A stretch of DNA of 33,322 nucleotides from Burkholderiaceae bacterium (GCA_019635275.1 JAHBZV010000033.1:1-33322); one strand, 5' to 3'. Shown: positions 9,123 through 18,332, counted from the first letter of the stretch. Program-made: numbers and translations. The notes: a model not told the origin generated them from the sequence alone.

Positions 9123-11519
9123 TCAGCGCCCGGCGCCCGCGAGCTGCTGCCAGGTCGAGATGACGGTGTCCGGATTCAGCGAGATCGAGCTGATTCCGTG
9201 CTGCATCAGCCACTGCGCCAGGTCCGGGTGATCCGACGGCCCCTGCCCGCAGATGCCGACGTATTTCCCGGCGGCGCGGCAGGCGGTGATCGCGCGCTCG
9301 AGCAGCAGCTTCACGGCCGGGTCGCGCTCGTCGAAGCTCTCGGCGACCAGGCCCGAGTCGCGGTCGAGCCCCAGCGTGAGCTGGGTGAGGTCGTTCGAGC
9401 CGATCGAGAAGCCGTCGAAGTACTGCAGGAACTCCTCGGCGAGCAGCGCGTTCGACGGCAGCTCGCACATCATGATGAGCCGCAGCCCGGCTTCGCCGCG
9501 GCGCAGGCCGTGGCGCGCGAGGAGATCGACCACCGAGGCCGCTTCCTTCGTCGTGCGCACGAACGGCACCATCAGCTCGACGTTGGTGAGCCCCATTTGC
9601 TCGCGCACCCTGCGCATCGCCTGGCACTCGAGCTCGAAGCAGTCGCGGAAACCGTCGGCGATGTAGCGCGAGGCGCCGCGGAAGCCGAGCATCGGGTTCT
9701 CCTCGTCGGGCTCGTAGCGCGAGCCGCCGATCAGCTTGCGGTACTCGTTCGACTTGAAGTCGGACAGGCGCACGATGACGGGCTTCGGCCAGAAGGCCGC
9801 GGCGATCGTCGCCACGCCTTCGGCGAGGCGCTCGACGTAGAACGCCCGCGGCGTCGCGTGCCCGCGCGCCACGCTCTCGACGGCCTTCTTCAGGTCGGTG
9901 TCGACGTTCGGGTAGTCGAGGATCGCCTTCGGGTGGATGCCGATGTTGTTGTTGATGATGAACTCGAGCCGCGCCAGCCCGACGCCGTCGTTGGGCAGCT
10001 GCGCGAACTCGAAGGCCAGCGTCGGGTTGCCGACGTTGACCATCACCTTGACCGGCACCTCGGGCATCGCGCCGGCGTCGAACTCGGTGATCTCGGTCTC
10101 GAGCAGGCCGTCGTAGATGTAGCCGGTGTCGCCCTCGGCGCACGACACGGTGACGAGCGACTCGTCGCGCAGCCGGCGCGTGGCGTCGCCACAGCCGACC
10201 ACCGCCGGAATGCCCAGCTCGCGCGCGATGATCGCCGCGTGGCAGGTGCGGCCGCCCCGATCGGTGACGATCGCCGCCGCGCGCTTCATCACGGGCTCCC
10301 AGTTCGGGTCGGTCATGTCGGTGACGAGGACGTCGCCCGGCTGCACGCGGTCCATGTCGGCGGCATCGGCCACCACCCGCACCCTGCCCGCCCCGACCTT
10401 CTGGCCGATCGCGCGGCCCGACGCGAGCACGTCCGAGCTGCCCTTGAGCCGGTAGCGCTGCTGGCGTGTCTCGCTGGCGAGCGACTTCACGGTCTCGGGG
10501 CGCGCCTGCAGGATGTAGAGCTTGCCGTCGCGGCCGTCCTTGCCCCACTCGATGTCCATCGGCCGGCCGTAGTGCTTCTCGATGATCACCGCGTAGCGCG
10601 CGAGCTCGATCACGTCGTCGTCCGACAGCGAGTACCGGTTGCGCATGTCCGGCGGCGTGTCGACCGTGCGCACGGTGCGCCCCGCGCCCGCGTCGCCGCC
10701 GCCGTTCTCGGCAAAGCCCATGCGGATCAGCTTCGAGCCCATCTCGCGGCGGATGATCGGGAACTTGCCCGCGGCGAGCATCGGCTTGTGTACGAAGAAC
10801 TCGTCCGGGTTCACCGCACCCTGCACCACCGTCTCGCCCAGCCCGTACGAGCTGGTGATGAACACCGCGTCGGGAAAGCCCGACTCGGTGTCGATGGTGA
10901 ACATGACGCCGGAGCTGGCCAGGTCGCTGCGCACCATCCGCTGGATGCCGGCCGACAGCGCGACGCCGCCGTGCGCGAAGCCCTTGTGCACGCGGTACGA
11001 GATCGCGCGGTCGTTGTACAGCGACGCGAACACGTGGCGGATGCGCTCGAGCACGGCCTCGATGCCGTTCACGTTCAGGTAGGTTTCCTGCTGTCCGGCG
11101 AACGACGCGTCGGGCAGGTCTTCGGCGGTGGCCGACGATCGCACCGCGACCGAGATCGGCCCGCCCGCCTCGTCGACCATCCGCTGGTAGTGGCGGCGGA
11201 TCTCCTGCTCGAGCTCGGCGGGCAGCGGCGCGGCGACGATCCAGCTGCGGATCTCGGCGCCGCACTCGGCCAGTGCCTTGACGTCTTCGGTGTTCAGCTC
11301 GTGCAGGCGGGCGTCGATGCGCTCGGTGAGGTGGTTGTGGCGCAGGAACTCACGGAACGCGTGGGCCGTGGTCGCGAAGCCGCCCGGGACGCGCACCCCG
11401 GACGCCTCGAGCTGGCTGATCATTTCGCCCAGCGACGCGTTCTTGCCGCCGACCGAGTCGACATCGGTCATGCGCAGGTCGTCGAAGGGAACGACGTATC
11501 GTCCTTCGTGTTGGCTCAT
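9123..11519 (-). CDS. ppsA: Phosphoenolpyruvate synthase (pyruvate, water dikinase)
   Basis: PpsA makes phosphoenolpyruvate from pyruvate and ATP, releasing AMP and phosphate, for growth on C3 substrates. The 798-aa product is full length. The N-terminal ATP-grasp region shows [32 protein letters not shown] and [20 protein letters not shown]; the central phosphohistidine domain has [20 protein letters not shown] with the catalytic His near 427; the C-terminal barrel has [31 protein letters not shown] and [11 protein letters not shown] use the ATG at 11519 (AGGA about eight bases upstream) instead of an upstream TTG at 11558. It is divergent from ppsR, whose product switches PpsA activity by phosphorylation of this central region in E. 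coli. Confidence 0.97.
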   Translation of the reverse strand: MSQHEGRYVVPFDDLRMTDVDSVGGKNASLGEMISQLEASGVRVPGGFATTAHAFREFLRHNHLTERIDARLHELNTEDVKALAECGAEIRSWIVAAPLPAELEQEIRRHYQRMVDEAGGPISVAVRSSATAEDLPDASFAGQQETYLNVNGIEAVLERIRHVFASLYNDRAISYRVHKGFAHGGVALSAGIQRMVRSDLASSGVMFTIDTESGFPDAVFITSSYGLGETVVQGAVNPDEFFVHKPMLAAGKFPIIRREMGSKLIRMGFAENGGGDAGAGRTVRTVDTPPDMRNRYSLSDDDVIELARYAVIIEKHYGRPMDIEWGKDGRDGKLYILQARPETVKSLASETRQQRYRLKGSSDVLASGRAIGQKVGAGRVRVVADAADMDRVQPGDVLVTDMTDPNWEPVMKRAAAIVTDRGGRTCHAAIIARELGIPAVVGCGDATRRLRDESLVTVSCAEGDTGYIYDGLLETEITEFDAGAMPEVPVKVMVNVGNPTLAFEFAQLPNDGVGLARLEFIINNNIGIHPKAILDYPNVDTDLKKAVESVARGHATPRAFYVERLAEGVATIAAAFWPKPVIVRLSDFKSNEYRKLIGGSRYEPDEENPMLGFRGASRYIADGFRDCFELECQAMRRVREQMGLTNVELMVPFVRTTKEAASVVDLLARHGLRRGEAGLRLIMMCELPSNALLAEEFLQYFDGFSIGSNDLTQLTLGLDRDSGLVAESFDERDPAVKLLLERAITACRAAGKYVGICGQGPSDHPDLAQWLMQHGISSISLNPDTVISTWQQLAGAGR

Positions 11520-11743
11520 GGGAAGATCCTGACATGGTTGAAGATTCGTCAGCGGCAAAGCGCTCCAGGCGGCCGGCCCGGTGCCGGCGCGGGCCGTCTG
11601 CAGCGTTCTGCGGGAACCGGCGGACGGGAAACCGACCGCCGGCCGCGGAGATCGGGTAATTTTACTGCTCGCGAGCCCCGTGCGCCGCGGGCGCGCTGCG
11701 CTGCGGGCGCCCGCAGCGCGCCCCCCTTCCCGGGAAGCCAGAC
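11520..11743. promoter_or_regulatory. Divergent ppsA/ppsR intergenic region
   Basis: These 224 bases must hold the promoters of both genes. The only A/T-rich patch is near 11657-11666; it contains TAAAAT on the minus strand (11664-11659, five of six matches to a -10 site) that could serve ppsA, although no good -35 is correctly spaced. No clear plus-strand promoter was found. A perfect palindrome lies at 11698-11719. Confidence 0.4.
11689..11723 (+). repeat. Perfect 22-bp palindrome within a longer hairpin, ppsR leader
   Basis: The half-site GCGCTGCGGGC (11698-11708) is followed exactly by its reverse complement (11709-11719). An alternative fold pairs the 12 bases at 11689-11700 with 11712-11723, leaving an 11-base loop. 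The structure ends about 20 bases before the ppsR ATG at 11744. With no T-run it is not a classic terminator. It may be an mRNA hairpin limiting ppsR translation, or a DNA site for a dimeric regulator. Confidence 0.7.
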
Positions 11744-12574
11744 ATGCCGGACTCAGGCAGCCAGAACTACGACCGGACGGTCTTCTACGTCTCCGACGGC
11801 ACCGGGGTGACCGCCGAGACCTTCGGGCACTCGCTGCTCACCCAGTTCGAGCACGTGCGCCTGCGCGAAGTGCGCCTGCCGTTCATCGACTCGGTGGACA
11901 AGGCGCGCCAGGCGGTCGAGCGGATCGACCGGCAGGCGCTGCTCGACCGGCACCGCCCGATCGTATTCAGCACCCTGGTCGAGGCGTCGATCAACGACGT
12001 CGTGCGCCTGGCCAACTGCCGCTTCCTCGACCTGTTCGCGACCTTCGTGGAGCCGCTCGAGAGCGAATTCGGCGTGCGCTCGACGCACACGATCGGCCGC
12101 TCGCACACGGCCACCGACACCGAGGCCTACCAGCGACGGATCGCGGCGATCAACTATTCGCTGGCGCACGACGACGGGCAGTTGCACGCCGACCTCGAGC
12201 ACGCCGAGGTGATCCTGATCGGCGTTTCTCGCAGCGGCAAGACGCCGACCAGCCTGTACCTGGCGATGCAGCACGGGATACGCGCGGCGAACTACCCGCT
12301 GATCCCCGACGACTTCGAGCGACGCCGCCTGCCGGCGGTGCTGTACCGCTACAAGCCGAAGCTGTTCGGTTTGTCGATCGCCCCCGAACGGCTGGCCGAG
12401 ATCCGCCACGAGCGGCGCCCGGGCAGCCGCTACGCGTCGATCGAGAACTGCCGCTACGAGGTCGGCGAGGCCGAGGCGATGATGCGCCGCGAAGGAATCC
12501 GCTGGCTCTCGTCGACCACCAAGTCGATCGAGGAGATCGCGGCAACGATCCTGCAGGAGCTGCAGATCGAGTGA
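11744..12574 (+). CDS. ppsR: PEP synthetase regulatory protein (kinase / pyrophosphorylase, DUF299)
   Basis: PpsR both inactivates PEP synthase by ADP-dependent phosphorylation and reactivates it by phosphate-dependent pyrophosphorolysis, as shown for family members. The 276-aa product carries the early [21 protein letters not shown] segment, a P-loop GVSRSGKT at 160-167 within the family motif [17 protein letters not shown], and the C-terminal region [20 protein letters not shown] and [10 protein letters not shown]. The ATG at 11744 gives a normal N terminus. It is divergent from ppsA, its expected substrate gene, so the partner assignment is strong. It converges on the SpoU methyltransferase gene with a 21-base gap, across which CGCGCCGCC and GGCGGCGCG could pair as a weak shared terminator. 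Confidence 0.96.
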   Translation: MPDSGSQNYDRTVFYVSDGTGVTAETFGHSLLTQFEHVRLREVRLPFIDSVDKARQAVERIDRQALLDRHRPIVFSTLVEASINDVVRLANCRFLDLFATFVEPLESEFGVRSTHTIGRSHTATDTEAYQRRIAAINYSLAHDDGQLHADLEHAEVILIGVSRSGKTPTSLYLAMQHGIRAANYPLIPDDFERRRLPAVLYRYKPKLFGLSIAPERLAEIRHERRPGSRYASIENCRYEVGEAEAMMRREGIRWLSSTTKSIEEIAATILQELQIE

Positions 12575-12595
12575 CCCGCGCCGCCGACGAGCGCC

Positions 12596-13432
12596 CTACC
12601 CGGGCGGCGCGCCCCGCCGCGGCGGCGCATCCGCAGCCGCCAGGCGCTGGCGCAGTTGCTCGTACAGGCACACGGCGGCGGCCACGCCGACGTTGAGCGA
12701 TTCGATCGCCGGCCGCTGCGGAATGCCCACCGGAACGATCGCCGGCCATGTCCGCAGGCCGGCATCGAGCCCCTGCCCCTCGTTGCCGAACAGCCAGACC
12801 GAGGCGCCGCGCAGGTCGGCCAGGAAGAGCGACGTGGGTGCGCCGGCTTCCGTCGCGTGCACCGCGACCGCGACGTGCTCGCGCAGCCAGGCCGCTTCGA
12901 CGCCTTCGTGGATGTCCAGGTGGAAATGCGCGCCCATGCCGGCGCGCAGCACCTTCGGCGACCAGCAGAACGCCGTCCCCGGCGACGTGAGCACGCGTCG
13001 CACGCCGACCGCGGCGCAGGTGCGCAGGATGCTCCCGACGTTGCCGGGATCCTGGATGCGGTCGAGGTAGACCGCGTCGTCGTCGAGCCGCGACGGCATC
13101 GGCGGACGCGGCGTCGGCACGATCGCCAGCGGCCCGCTGCCGTGCTCGACCTGGCTGGCGCGCGCGTACAGGCGGTCGTCGAGCACGGTCGGGGGCGCCG
13201 GAAAGCGCCCGACCAGCGCGCGCACCTCGTCCGACGCGAGCCCGCGCCGGGCCACGAACACCTGCGCGTCGCCCGCCCGGTCGCCGAAGCGCTCGAGCCA
13301 GGCCTGGACCAGGTGCGTACCCTCGATCACCGACAAGCCCTGGCGCTTGCGCTCGCGGGCTGATCCGGCGAGGTCGAGCAGGCGCCGGAAGCGCTCGTTG
13401 GCGGCCGATGCGATGTCAATCTGGTCGGCCAT
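12596..13432 (-). CDS. SpoU/TrmH-family RNA 2'-O-methyltransferase
   Basis: This 278-aa SPOUT-fold methyltransferase would transfer a methyl group from SAM to a ribose 2'-OH in tRNA or rRNA. The N-terminal part resembles a substrate-binding domain (VIEGTHLVQAWLERFG). The C-terminal knot shows the three family motifs: LDRIQDPGNVGSILRTCAAV, WLFGNEGQGL, and VPVGIPQRPAIESLNVGVAA. The substrate cannot be fixed; RlmB-like 23S rRNA and tRNA enzymes share these motifs. The ATG at 13432 is 5 bases after the rnhB stop. This is the last gene of the long minus-strand run, and the rnhB-SpoU order is common in Burkholderiales. Confidence 0.92.
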   Translation of the reverse strand: MADQIDIASAANERFRRLLDLAGSARERKRQGLSVIEGTHLVQAWLERFGDRAGDAQVFVARRGLASDEVRALVGRFPAPPTVLDDRLYARASQVEHGSGPLAIVPTPRPPMPSRLDDDAVYLDRIQDPGNVGSILRTCAAVGVRRVLTSPGTAFCWSPKVLRAGMGAHFHLDIHEGVEAAWLREHVAVAVHATEAGAPTSLFLADLRGASVWLFGNEGQGLDAGLRTWPAIVPVGIPQRPAIESLNVGVAAAVCLYEQLRQRLAAADAPPRRGAPPG

Positions 13433-13437
13433 CGGCG

Positions 13438-14082
13438 TCAGCCGGCGAGCAGCGCCCGCACCGGCGCGAAGCTGCGCCGGTGTTCCGGGCACGGCCCGTG
13501 CTCGCGCAGCAGCGCGAGATGCTCGGCCGTCGGGTAGCCCTTGTGGCGATCGAACCGGTAGTGCGGGAAGCGCTCGTGCAGTGCCCGCATCGCTTCGTCG
13601 CGCGCGCACTTCGCGAGGATCGACGCGGCCGAAATCGCCGGGTCGATCGCGTCGCCGCCGACCAGCGTCTGGACCCGGCAGCGCAGCCGTGGCGGGCGAT
13701 TGCCGTCGACCCGCGCGAGCGCCGGCTCGATCGACAGCGCGGCCACCGCACGTTGCATCGCCAGCAGCGTCGCCTGCAGGATGTTCAGGCCGTCGATCTC
13801 CCCGGCGCTCGCGCTGGCGATCGCCCAGGCGAGTGCGCGCTCGCGGATCTCGCGCGACAGGACTTCGCGACGCGCCGCCGTCAGCGCCTTGGAGTCGCGC
13901 ACGCCGTCGATCGGCGCCTGCGGGTCGAGGATCACCGCCGCCGCATAGACCGGCCCTGCGAGCGGCCCGCGGCCGGCCTCGTCGACGCCGCACACCGGCC
14001 CGTCGGACGCCGGCAGCACCAGTGCGAGCTGCGCCGCGCCGGGAGGCGCGCCCCGGCGCCGCGACACGCCGCGCTCAGCCAC
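13438..14082 (-). CDS. rnhB: Ribonuclease HII
   Basis: RNase HII cuts the RNA strand of RNA-DNA hybrids, including single ribonucleotides in DNA. The 214-aa product shows the catalytic start [20 protein letters not shown] with the acidic pair Asp-Glu, then [21 protein letters not shown], and [15 protein letters not shown], which supply the remaining acidic residues, and the family-typical [20 protein letters not shown] place the start at GTG 14082 because GGAG lies seven bases upstream; the frame stays open further up, but no better start codon is seen. The preceding lpxB gene stops 35 bases upstream; lpxB-rnhB adjacency is classic. A short direct repeat spans this start. Confidence 0.95.
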   Translation of the reverse strand: MAERGVSRRRGAPPGAAQLALVLPASDGPVCGVDEAGRGPLAGPVYAAAVILDPQAPIDGVRDSKALTAARREVLSREIRERALAWAIASASAGEIDGLNILQATLLAMQRAVAALSIEPALARVDGNRPPRLRCRVQTLVGGDAIDPAISAASILAKCARDEAMRALHERFPHYRFDRHKGYPTAEHLALLREHGPCPEHRRSFAPVRALLAG

Positions 14083-14131
14083 CGGCCAGCTCCGCCTCGG
14101 CCAACGGCGCCGTCCCTTCAGCCACCGGCCA
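14075..14131. repeat. 14-bp direct repeat spanning the lpxB stop and rnhB start
   Basis: The sequence TCAGCCACCGGCCA occurs at 14075-14088 and again at 14118-14131, 43 bases apart. One copy covers the lpxB stop codon and the other covers the rnhB GTG start. The similarity runs on past one mismatch (CTCC follows in both). It looks like a small local duplication at the junction. Confidence 0.7.
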
Positions 14132-15287
14132 CCTCCAGCACCACCGCCGCCGCGCGTGCGGCGCACCCCCTGCGCAGCGAGTCGTGCAGCGCGCCGAACT
14201 GCGCGACGATGCCTTGCCGGTGCGCGTCGTCGTCGAGCTGGCGCAGCAACGCCTCGCCCATCTCGGGCGCGCGCACCGCCGACTGCAGGAACTCGGGCAC
14301 GACGAAGCGCCCGGACAGGATGTTGGGCAGCCCGACCCAAGGCAGGTAGCCCATCCGCCGCATGATCCGGTAGCTGAGCCAGCTCATCCGGTACGCGATC
14401 ACCATCGGCTTGCGAAACAGCGCCGTCTCGAGGGTGGCGGTGCCGCTCGCGACGAGCACGGCATCGGAGGCGGCCAGCGCGTCGTGCGAGCGACCGGACA
14501 CCAGCGTCAGCGACAGGCTTGCCGGCAGGCGCACGTCGGCGGCGATCGCCTTGAGCCGCTCGAAGAGCGCCGGCGACGCGGCTGGCAGCACGAAGTGCAG
14601 GTCGCCGCGCCGCTCGTGCAGCCACGCCGCGGTGCCCAGGAACGCGGGCGCCAGGTGCTCGACCTCGGACGCGCGGCTGCCGGGCAGCAATGCGACCACG
14701 GCGCCCGTCGCCGGCAGGCCCAGCGCGCGCCGCGCGGCCGCCGCATCAACCTGCGCGGGAATCGCATCGGCGAGCGGGTGGCCGACGTAGGTCGCCGGAA
14801 TTCCCGCCTCGCGGTAGATCGCCTCCTCGAACGGAAACACCAGCAGCATGTGGTCGACGCTGCGGCGGATCTTGTCGATGCGCTCGCGTCGCCACGCCCA
14901 GATCGACGGGCTGATGAAGTGCACGATGCGTATCCCGCTCCTGCGCAGTCGCGCTTCGAGATCGAGATTGAAGTCGGGCGCGTCGACCCCGACGAACACC
15001 TGCGGGTGCCAGGCCGCGAGGCGTTGTGCGAGCGCTTCGCGCATGCGCCGCAGCCGCGGATATTCGCGCAGCACCTCCAGGTAGCCGTTCACCGACAGGG
15101 CTTCGATCGTCCACCAGGCGTCGAAGCCGTGGCGCGCCATTGCCGGCCCGCCGATGCCGGCGGCGTGCAATGGCCCGACGCGCGCCGCCACGCCTTCGAG
15201 CAGCGCGGCCGCCAGCAGGTCGCCGGAGGCCTCGCCGGCGACCATGCCGAGCGACAGCGATCCGACGGCACTGGCCTGCCCGGACAT
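14118..15287 (-). CDS. lpxB: Lipid A disaccharide synthase
   Basis: LpxB joins UDP-diacylglucosamine and lipid X to form the lipid A disaccharide at the inner face of the inner membrane. The 389-aa product matches the GT19 family: [20 protein letters not shown] near the start, [61 protein letters not shown], and late [21 protein letters not shown]. The ATG at 15287 shares one base with the lpxA stop (TGATG), so translation is likely coupled. It sits in the lpxD-fabZ-lpxA-lpxB block, the standard lipid A arrangement, with rnhB next. Confidence 0.97.
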   Translation of the reverse strand: MSGQASAVGSLSLGMVAGEASGDLLAAALLEGVAARVGPLHAAGIGGPAMARHGFDAWWTIEALSVNGYLEVLREYPRLRRMREALAQRLAAWHPQVFVGVDAPDFNLDLEARLRRSGIRIVHFISPSIWAWRRERIDKIRRSVDHMLLVFPFEEAIYREAGIPATYVGHPLADAIPAQVDAAAARRALGLPATGAVVALLPGSRASEVEHLAPAFLGTAAWLHERRGDLHFVLPAASPALFERLKAIAADVRLPASLSLTLVSGRSHDALAASDAVLVASGTATLETALFRKPMVIAYRMSWLSYRIMRRMGYLPWVGLPNILSGRFVVPEFLQSAVRAPEMGEALLRQLDDDAHRQGIVAQFGALHDSLRRGCAARAAAVVLEVAGG

Positions 15288-16129
15288 CAGCGCACGATGC
15301 CGCGCGTGACGCCGTCGAGAAAGTCGGCGAGCAGCGCCAGGTCGGCACGCGACTCGGCGCTCAGGCCCTCGTCGGCCGCCGCATCGGACGGGGCCCCGTG
15401 GGCCAGCGCCGTCGACTGCCCGATCGACGCGCGCAGCGCCTCGCGCGCCTGCTGCATCGTCGCGCCGCTCTTGTACAGCGTCTTGTAGGCGCGCCGGATC
15501 GCGTTGATCCGCCCGGCGTCGAAGCCGCGCCGGCGCAGCCCCTCCGAGTTGATGCCGTGCGCCGCGGCCGTGTTGCCCGACGCCATCACGTAGGGGGGAA
15601 TGTCGTGCAGCACGACCGTGGCGACGCCGGTCATCGCGTGGGCGCCGATCTTGCAGAACTGGTGAACCTGGGTCGCTCCGCCGAGGATGACCCAGTCGCC
15701 GATCTCGACGTGGCCGGCCAGGTTCGTGCTGTTGGCGATGATCACGTGGTCGCCGACGATGCAGTCGTGGGCGATGTGCACGTAGGCCATGATCCAGGCG
15801 TCGCTGCCCACCCGCGTCACCCCGCGGTGCTGGACGGTTCCACGGTTGATCGTGACGCACTCGCGGATCGTGGTGCCGTCACCGATCTCGAGCGACGTCG
15901 GCTCGCCACGGTACTTCTTGTCCTGCGGATCGCCGCCGATCGAGGCGAACTGAAAGATACGGTTGTCGCGCCCGATCGTCGTGCGCCCCTCGACGACCAC
16001 GTGCGGCCCGATCTTCGTGCCGGCGCCGATGCGTACCTGCGCGCCGATCACCGAGTACGCGCCGACCTCGACGTCGGCGTCGAGCTCGGCGTGCGGATCG
16101 ACGATCGCGCTCGGATGAATGACCGGCAT
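15287..16129 (-). CDS. lpxA: UDP-N-acetylglucosamine acyltransferase
   Basis: LpxA moves a 3-hydroxyacyl chain from ACP to the 3-OH of UDP-GlcNAc, the first step of lipid A synthesis. The 280-aa product (E. coli is 262) has a left-handed beta-helix of hexapeptide repeats from residue 4 to about 190, the catalytic His121 in YVHIAHDCIVGDH, VHQFCKIGAHAMTGV, and a helical C-terminal domain ending TRGIVR. The extra length is a loop of roughly 25 residues (about 237-262) in that domain. The residue aligned with the acyl-length ruler is Val169. The start is the ATG at 16129, before MPVIHPSAIVDP. It lies 13 bases after fabZ and overlaps lpxB by one base. Confidence 0.97.
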   Translation of the reverse strand: MPVIHPSAIVDPHAELDADVEVGAYSVIGAQVRIGAGTKIGPHVVVEGRTTIGRDNRIFQFASIGGDPQDKKYRGEPTSLEIGDGTTIRECVTINRGTVQHRGVTRVGSDAWIMAYVHIAHDCIVGDHVIIANSTNLAGHVEIGDWVILGGATQVHQFCKIGAHAMTGVATVVLHDIPPYVMASGNTAAAHGINSEGLRRRGFDAGRINAIRRAYKTLYKSGATMQQAREALRASIGQSTALAHGAPSDAAADEGLSAESRADLALLADFLDGVTRGIVR

Positions 16130-16142
16130 GGGGCTCGCCCGC

Positions 16143-16643
16143 TCAGGCAGCGCCCGGCGCGGTGCCACCGCCGCTGCCGTTGCCGTTGCCGTTGACCGGC
16201 TCGATCTCGCGCAGCGTGCACATCAGCTCGGCCTCGGCGGCGACCTGCCCGTCGACCGTGGCCTTGCCGGCATACTTCCAGATCGAGCGCGAGATGCGCA
16301 CGATCTCGACCTCGAGTCGCAGCTGGTCGCCGGGAACGACCGGGCGCTTGAAGCGCGCGCTGTCGATGCCGACGAAGTAGTAGACCGTGCTCGCGTCCGA
16401 GACGCGCCCCATGGTCTGGAAGGACAGGATGCCCGCCGCCTGCGCCAGCGCCTCGACCTGCAGCACGCCCGGCATCACCGGCAGGTAGGGGAAGTGGCCG
16501 GTGAAGAACGGTTCGTTGATCGACACGTTCTTCACCGCGACGATGCGCTTGCCCTTCTCGAGCTCGAGCACCCGGTCGACGAGCAGCATCGGGTAGCGAT
16601 GCGGCAGATGTTCGAGAATCGCGCGGATGTCGAGCACGGTCAT
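16143..16643 (-). CDS. fabZ: 3-hydroxyacyl-ACP dehydratase FabZ
   Basis: FabZ dehydrates 3-hydroxyacyl-ACP in fatty acid elongation and competes with LpxA and LpxD for the same substrate. The 166-aa product is a single hot-dog domain: [20 protein letters not shown], then the catalytic stretch [20 protein letters not shown] with the active His and Glu, and [17 protein letters not shown]. The normal domain ends near residue 145; a tail of about 20 residues rich in Asn, Gly and Ala ([18 protein letters not shown]) follows and is probably disordered. The ATG at 16643 overlaps the lpxD stop by four bases (ATGA), and AGGGA is seven bases upstream. Confidence 0.97.
   Translation of the reverse strand: MTVLDIRAILEHLPHRYPMLLVDRVLELEKGKRIVAVKNVSINEPFFTGHFPYLPVMPGVLQVEALAQAAGILSFQTMGRVSDASTVYYFVGIDSARFKRPVVPGDQLRLEVEIVRISRSIWKYAGKATVDGQVAAEAELMCTLREIEPVNGNGNGSGGGTAPGAA
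16176..16193. repeat. Hexanucleotide repeat in the fabZ tail
   Basis: Three perfect tandem copies of GCCGTT (16176-16193) encode the Asn-Gly repeats of the FabZ tail on the minus strand. Changes in copy number would keep the frame. Confidence 0.8.
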
Positions 16644-17692
16644 TGTTGTTCCCTGTCGGTTCGTTCGAGCCGGCGCAGCCGCATTCTCCACTGCGGGAGC
16701 TGCCTGAGCAGCGCCGCCGACCTCTCCCAGTCCGCATTGTCCATCAGCGGGAACACGCCCGAGTAGAACCCGGGCTGCCGGATCGATCGCGTGACGAGGC
16801 TCATCGCCGAAATCGTGACGTCGTCGCAGATCTCGAGGTGGCCGAGGATGCCGGCGCCGCCGCCGATACGGCAGCGCTTGCCCAGCACCGCGCTTCCGGC
16901 GATGCCGACGCAGCCGGCGATCGCGGTGTGCTCGCCGATGCGGACGTTGTGCGCGACCTGGATCAGGTTGTCGAGCTTGCAGCCGTTGCCGATCACGGTG
17001 TCCTCGAGCGCGCCGCGGTCGATCGTGCAGTTCGCGCCGATCTCGACCGCGTCGCCGATGACGACGGAGCCGAGCTGCGGGATCTTCTCCCAGCCCTGCG
17101 GGCCGGCGGCGAAGCCGAAGCCGTCGGCGCCGATCACGGTGCCTGCGAAGACGGTGCAGCCGGTGCCGAGGACGCAATCGTGCTCGACGGTGACCCGCGG
17201 GTGCAGCCGGCTGCCTGCGCCGACCACGCTGCCGGCGCCGACCGAGACACCGGCGCCGAGCACCGCGCCGTCGCCGATCCGGGCGCCCTCGCCGATCGAT
17301 ACGAACGGGCCGATGCTGACGTCGCGGCCCAGCTCCGCGCCCGGCGCGACGGCCGCGCTCGGGTGCACGCCGGGCGCGATCGGGCGCGCCAGCAGCACCG
17401 CCATGTCGCGCGCGATCGCGCCGAACGCGCGGTGCGCGTCCTCGACCTCGATCAGCGCGCTGCCCGGAGGAACGTCGCCGGCCAGCGCCGGCGGCGCCAG
17501 CACCGCGCCGGCGCGCGTGCGGCGGGCTTGTGCCGCGTGGCGCGACGAAGCGAGGAAGCCCAGCTCGTCGGGACCCGCCGTTGCGAGGCTCGCGAGCGCG
17601 TGGATCCGCCGTTCGGGGTCGCCGCGGCGCAACGGTGCCCCGAGCCGGCGAGCCAGGTCTGCAATGGTCAGTCCGTCGGCGAGGCGGCGCAT
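16640..17692 (-). CDS. lpxD: UDP-3-O-(3-hydroxyacyl)glucosamine N-acyltransferase
   Basis: LpxD adds the second 3-hydroxyacyl chain, to the 2-amino group, in lipid A synthesis. The 350-aa product has the N-terminal uridine-binding domain ([14 protein letters not shown] through about residue 100), a long hexapeptide beta-helix, [20 protein letters not shown], the catalytic His in [15 protein letters not shown], and the C-terminal helix [20 protein letters not shown]. The ATG at 17692 directly precedes the conserved N terminus. skp stops 54 bases upstream, and fabZ starts within the lpxD stop codon. skp-lpxD-fabZ-lpxA-lpxB is the conserved gammaproteobacterial and betaproteobacterial order. Confidence 0.97.
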   Translation of the reverse strand: MRRLADGLTIADLARRLGAPLRRGDPERRIHALASLATAGPDELGFLASSRHAAQARRTRAGAVLAPPALAGDVPPGSALIEVEDAHRAFGAIARDMAVLLARPIAPGVHPSAAVAPGAELGRDVSIGPFVSIGEGARIGDGAVLGAGVSVGAGSVVGAGSRLHPRVTVEHDCVLGTGCTVFAGTVIGADGFGFAAGPQGWEKIPQLGSVVIGDAVEIGANCTIDRGALEDTVIGNGCKLDNLIQVAHNVRIGEHTAIAGCVGIAGSAVLGKRCRIGGGAGILGHLEICDDVTISAMSLVTRSIRQPGFYSGVFPLMDNADWERSAALLRQLPQWRMRLRRLERTDREQQ

Positions 17693-17746
17693 CGCGGACG
17701 CCCCGTCAAGGTGTCGCCGCCACCGGGAGCCGGGGGCGCGCGGACA

Positions 17747-18253
17747 CTACTGCTTGCCGTTGCCGAGCGCGCGCAGCACCTTGTCGGTGATGTCGATGCG
17801 CGGGCTCGCGAACACCGCTTCCTGCAGGATCACGTCGTACTTCTCCTGCTCGGCGATCTGCTTGATCACGCGGTTCGCCTTGTCGATGACCTGCGAGAGC
17901 TCCTCGTTGCGCCGCTGGTTCAGGTCTTCGCGGAACTCGCGCTGCTTGCGCTGGTAGTCTTTCTCGGATTCTGCGAACTCGCGTTGCCGCCGCTGGCGCT
18001 CGGACTCCGAGGTCACCGCGGCGTCGCGGTCGAGCCGCTCGCCGAGCGACTTCAGCCGGGCGGCCATGTCCTGGAGTTCCTTGTCGCGCCGGCTGAACTC
18101 CTGCTCGAGCTTCTGCTGCGCGGCCTTCGCCGGGGCGGCGTCGCGCAGGATGCGCTCGGTGTTGACAAAGCCGATCTTGGGCGCCTCTTGCGCGCTGGCC
18201 ATGGCACAGCTTGCCGCCAGGCAGCACGCTGCGAAAGTCCTCACAAACTTCAT
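17747..18253 (-). CDS. skp: Periplasmic chaperone Skp/OmpH
   Basis: Skp holds unfolded outer-membrane proteins in the periplasm on their way to the BAM complex. The 168-aa product has a signal peptide (MKFVRTFAACCLAASCAMASA, cut before QEAPKIG), the short beta core KIGFVNTERILRDA, and long charged helices that form the tentacles in known structures (QQKLEQEFSRRDKELQDMAA through RQREFAESEKDYQRKQREFR), closing with YDVILQEAVFASPRIDITD. The ATG at 18253 has AAGG six bases upstream and starts the signal peptide; the frame open to 18319 is not needed. It follows bamA by 79 bases, the longest gap between bamA and rnhB. Confidence 0.95.
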   Translation of the reverse strand: MKFVRTFAACCLAASCAMASAQEAPKIGFVNTERILRDAAPAKAAQQKLEQEFSRRDKELQDMAARLKSLGERLDRDAAVTSESERQRRQREFAESEKDYQRKQREFREDLNQRRNEELSQVIDKANRVIKQIAEQEKYDVILQEAVFASPRIDITDKVLRALGNGKQ

Positions 18254-18291
18254 CCAGCCCTTCCTGCTCTTCGCATGGATTCGAGGCGAGG

Positions 18292-18319
18292 ATTGTCGCA
18301 CAGTTGCAACGACGGGCAA
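18292..18319 (-). promoter_or_regulatory. Candidate internal promoter before skp-lpxD-fabZ-lpxA-lpxB
   Basis: On the minus strand TTGCCC (18319-18314) and GACAAT (18297-18292) are 16 bases apart, each four of six matches to sigma-70 consensus. The site lies in the 79-base bamA-skp gap and would start RNA near 18285, about 32 bases before the skp ATG. I saw no sigma-E type GGAACTT/TCTAA pair in this gap. Confidence 0.35.
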
Positions 18320-18332
18320 GCCGCGCGCGCCA

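Noticed and set aside
8985-11810. A 941-codon frame antisense to ppsA
   Set aside because: PpsA motifs are intact on the other strand; the frame also runs over the ppsA/ppsR spacer into ppsR out of frame, as expected of a composition effect.
12575-12640. Strong bidirectional terminator between ppsR and the SpoU gene
   Set aside because: A 9-bp GC stem is possible across the 21-base gap, but the loop is long and no T-run is present on either strand, so it is mentioned only as weak.
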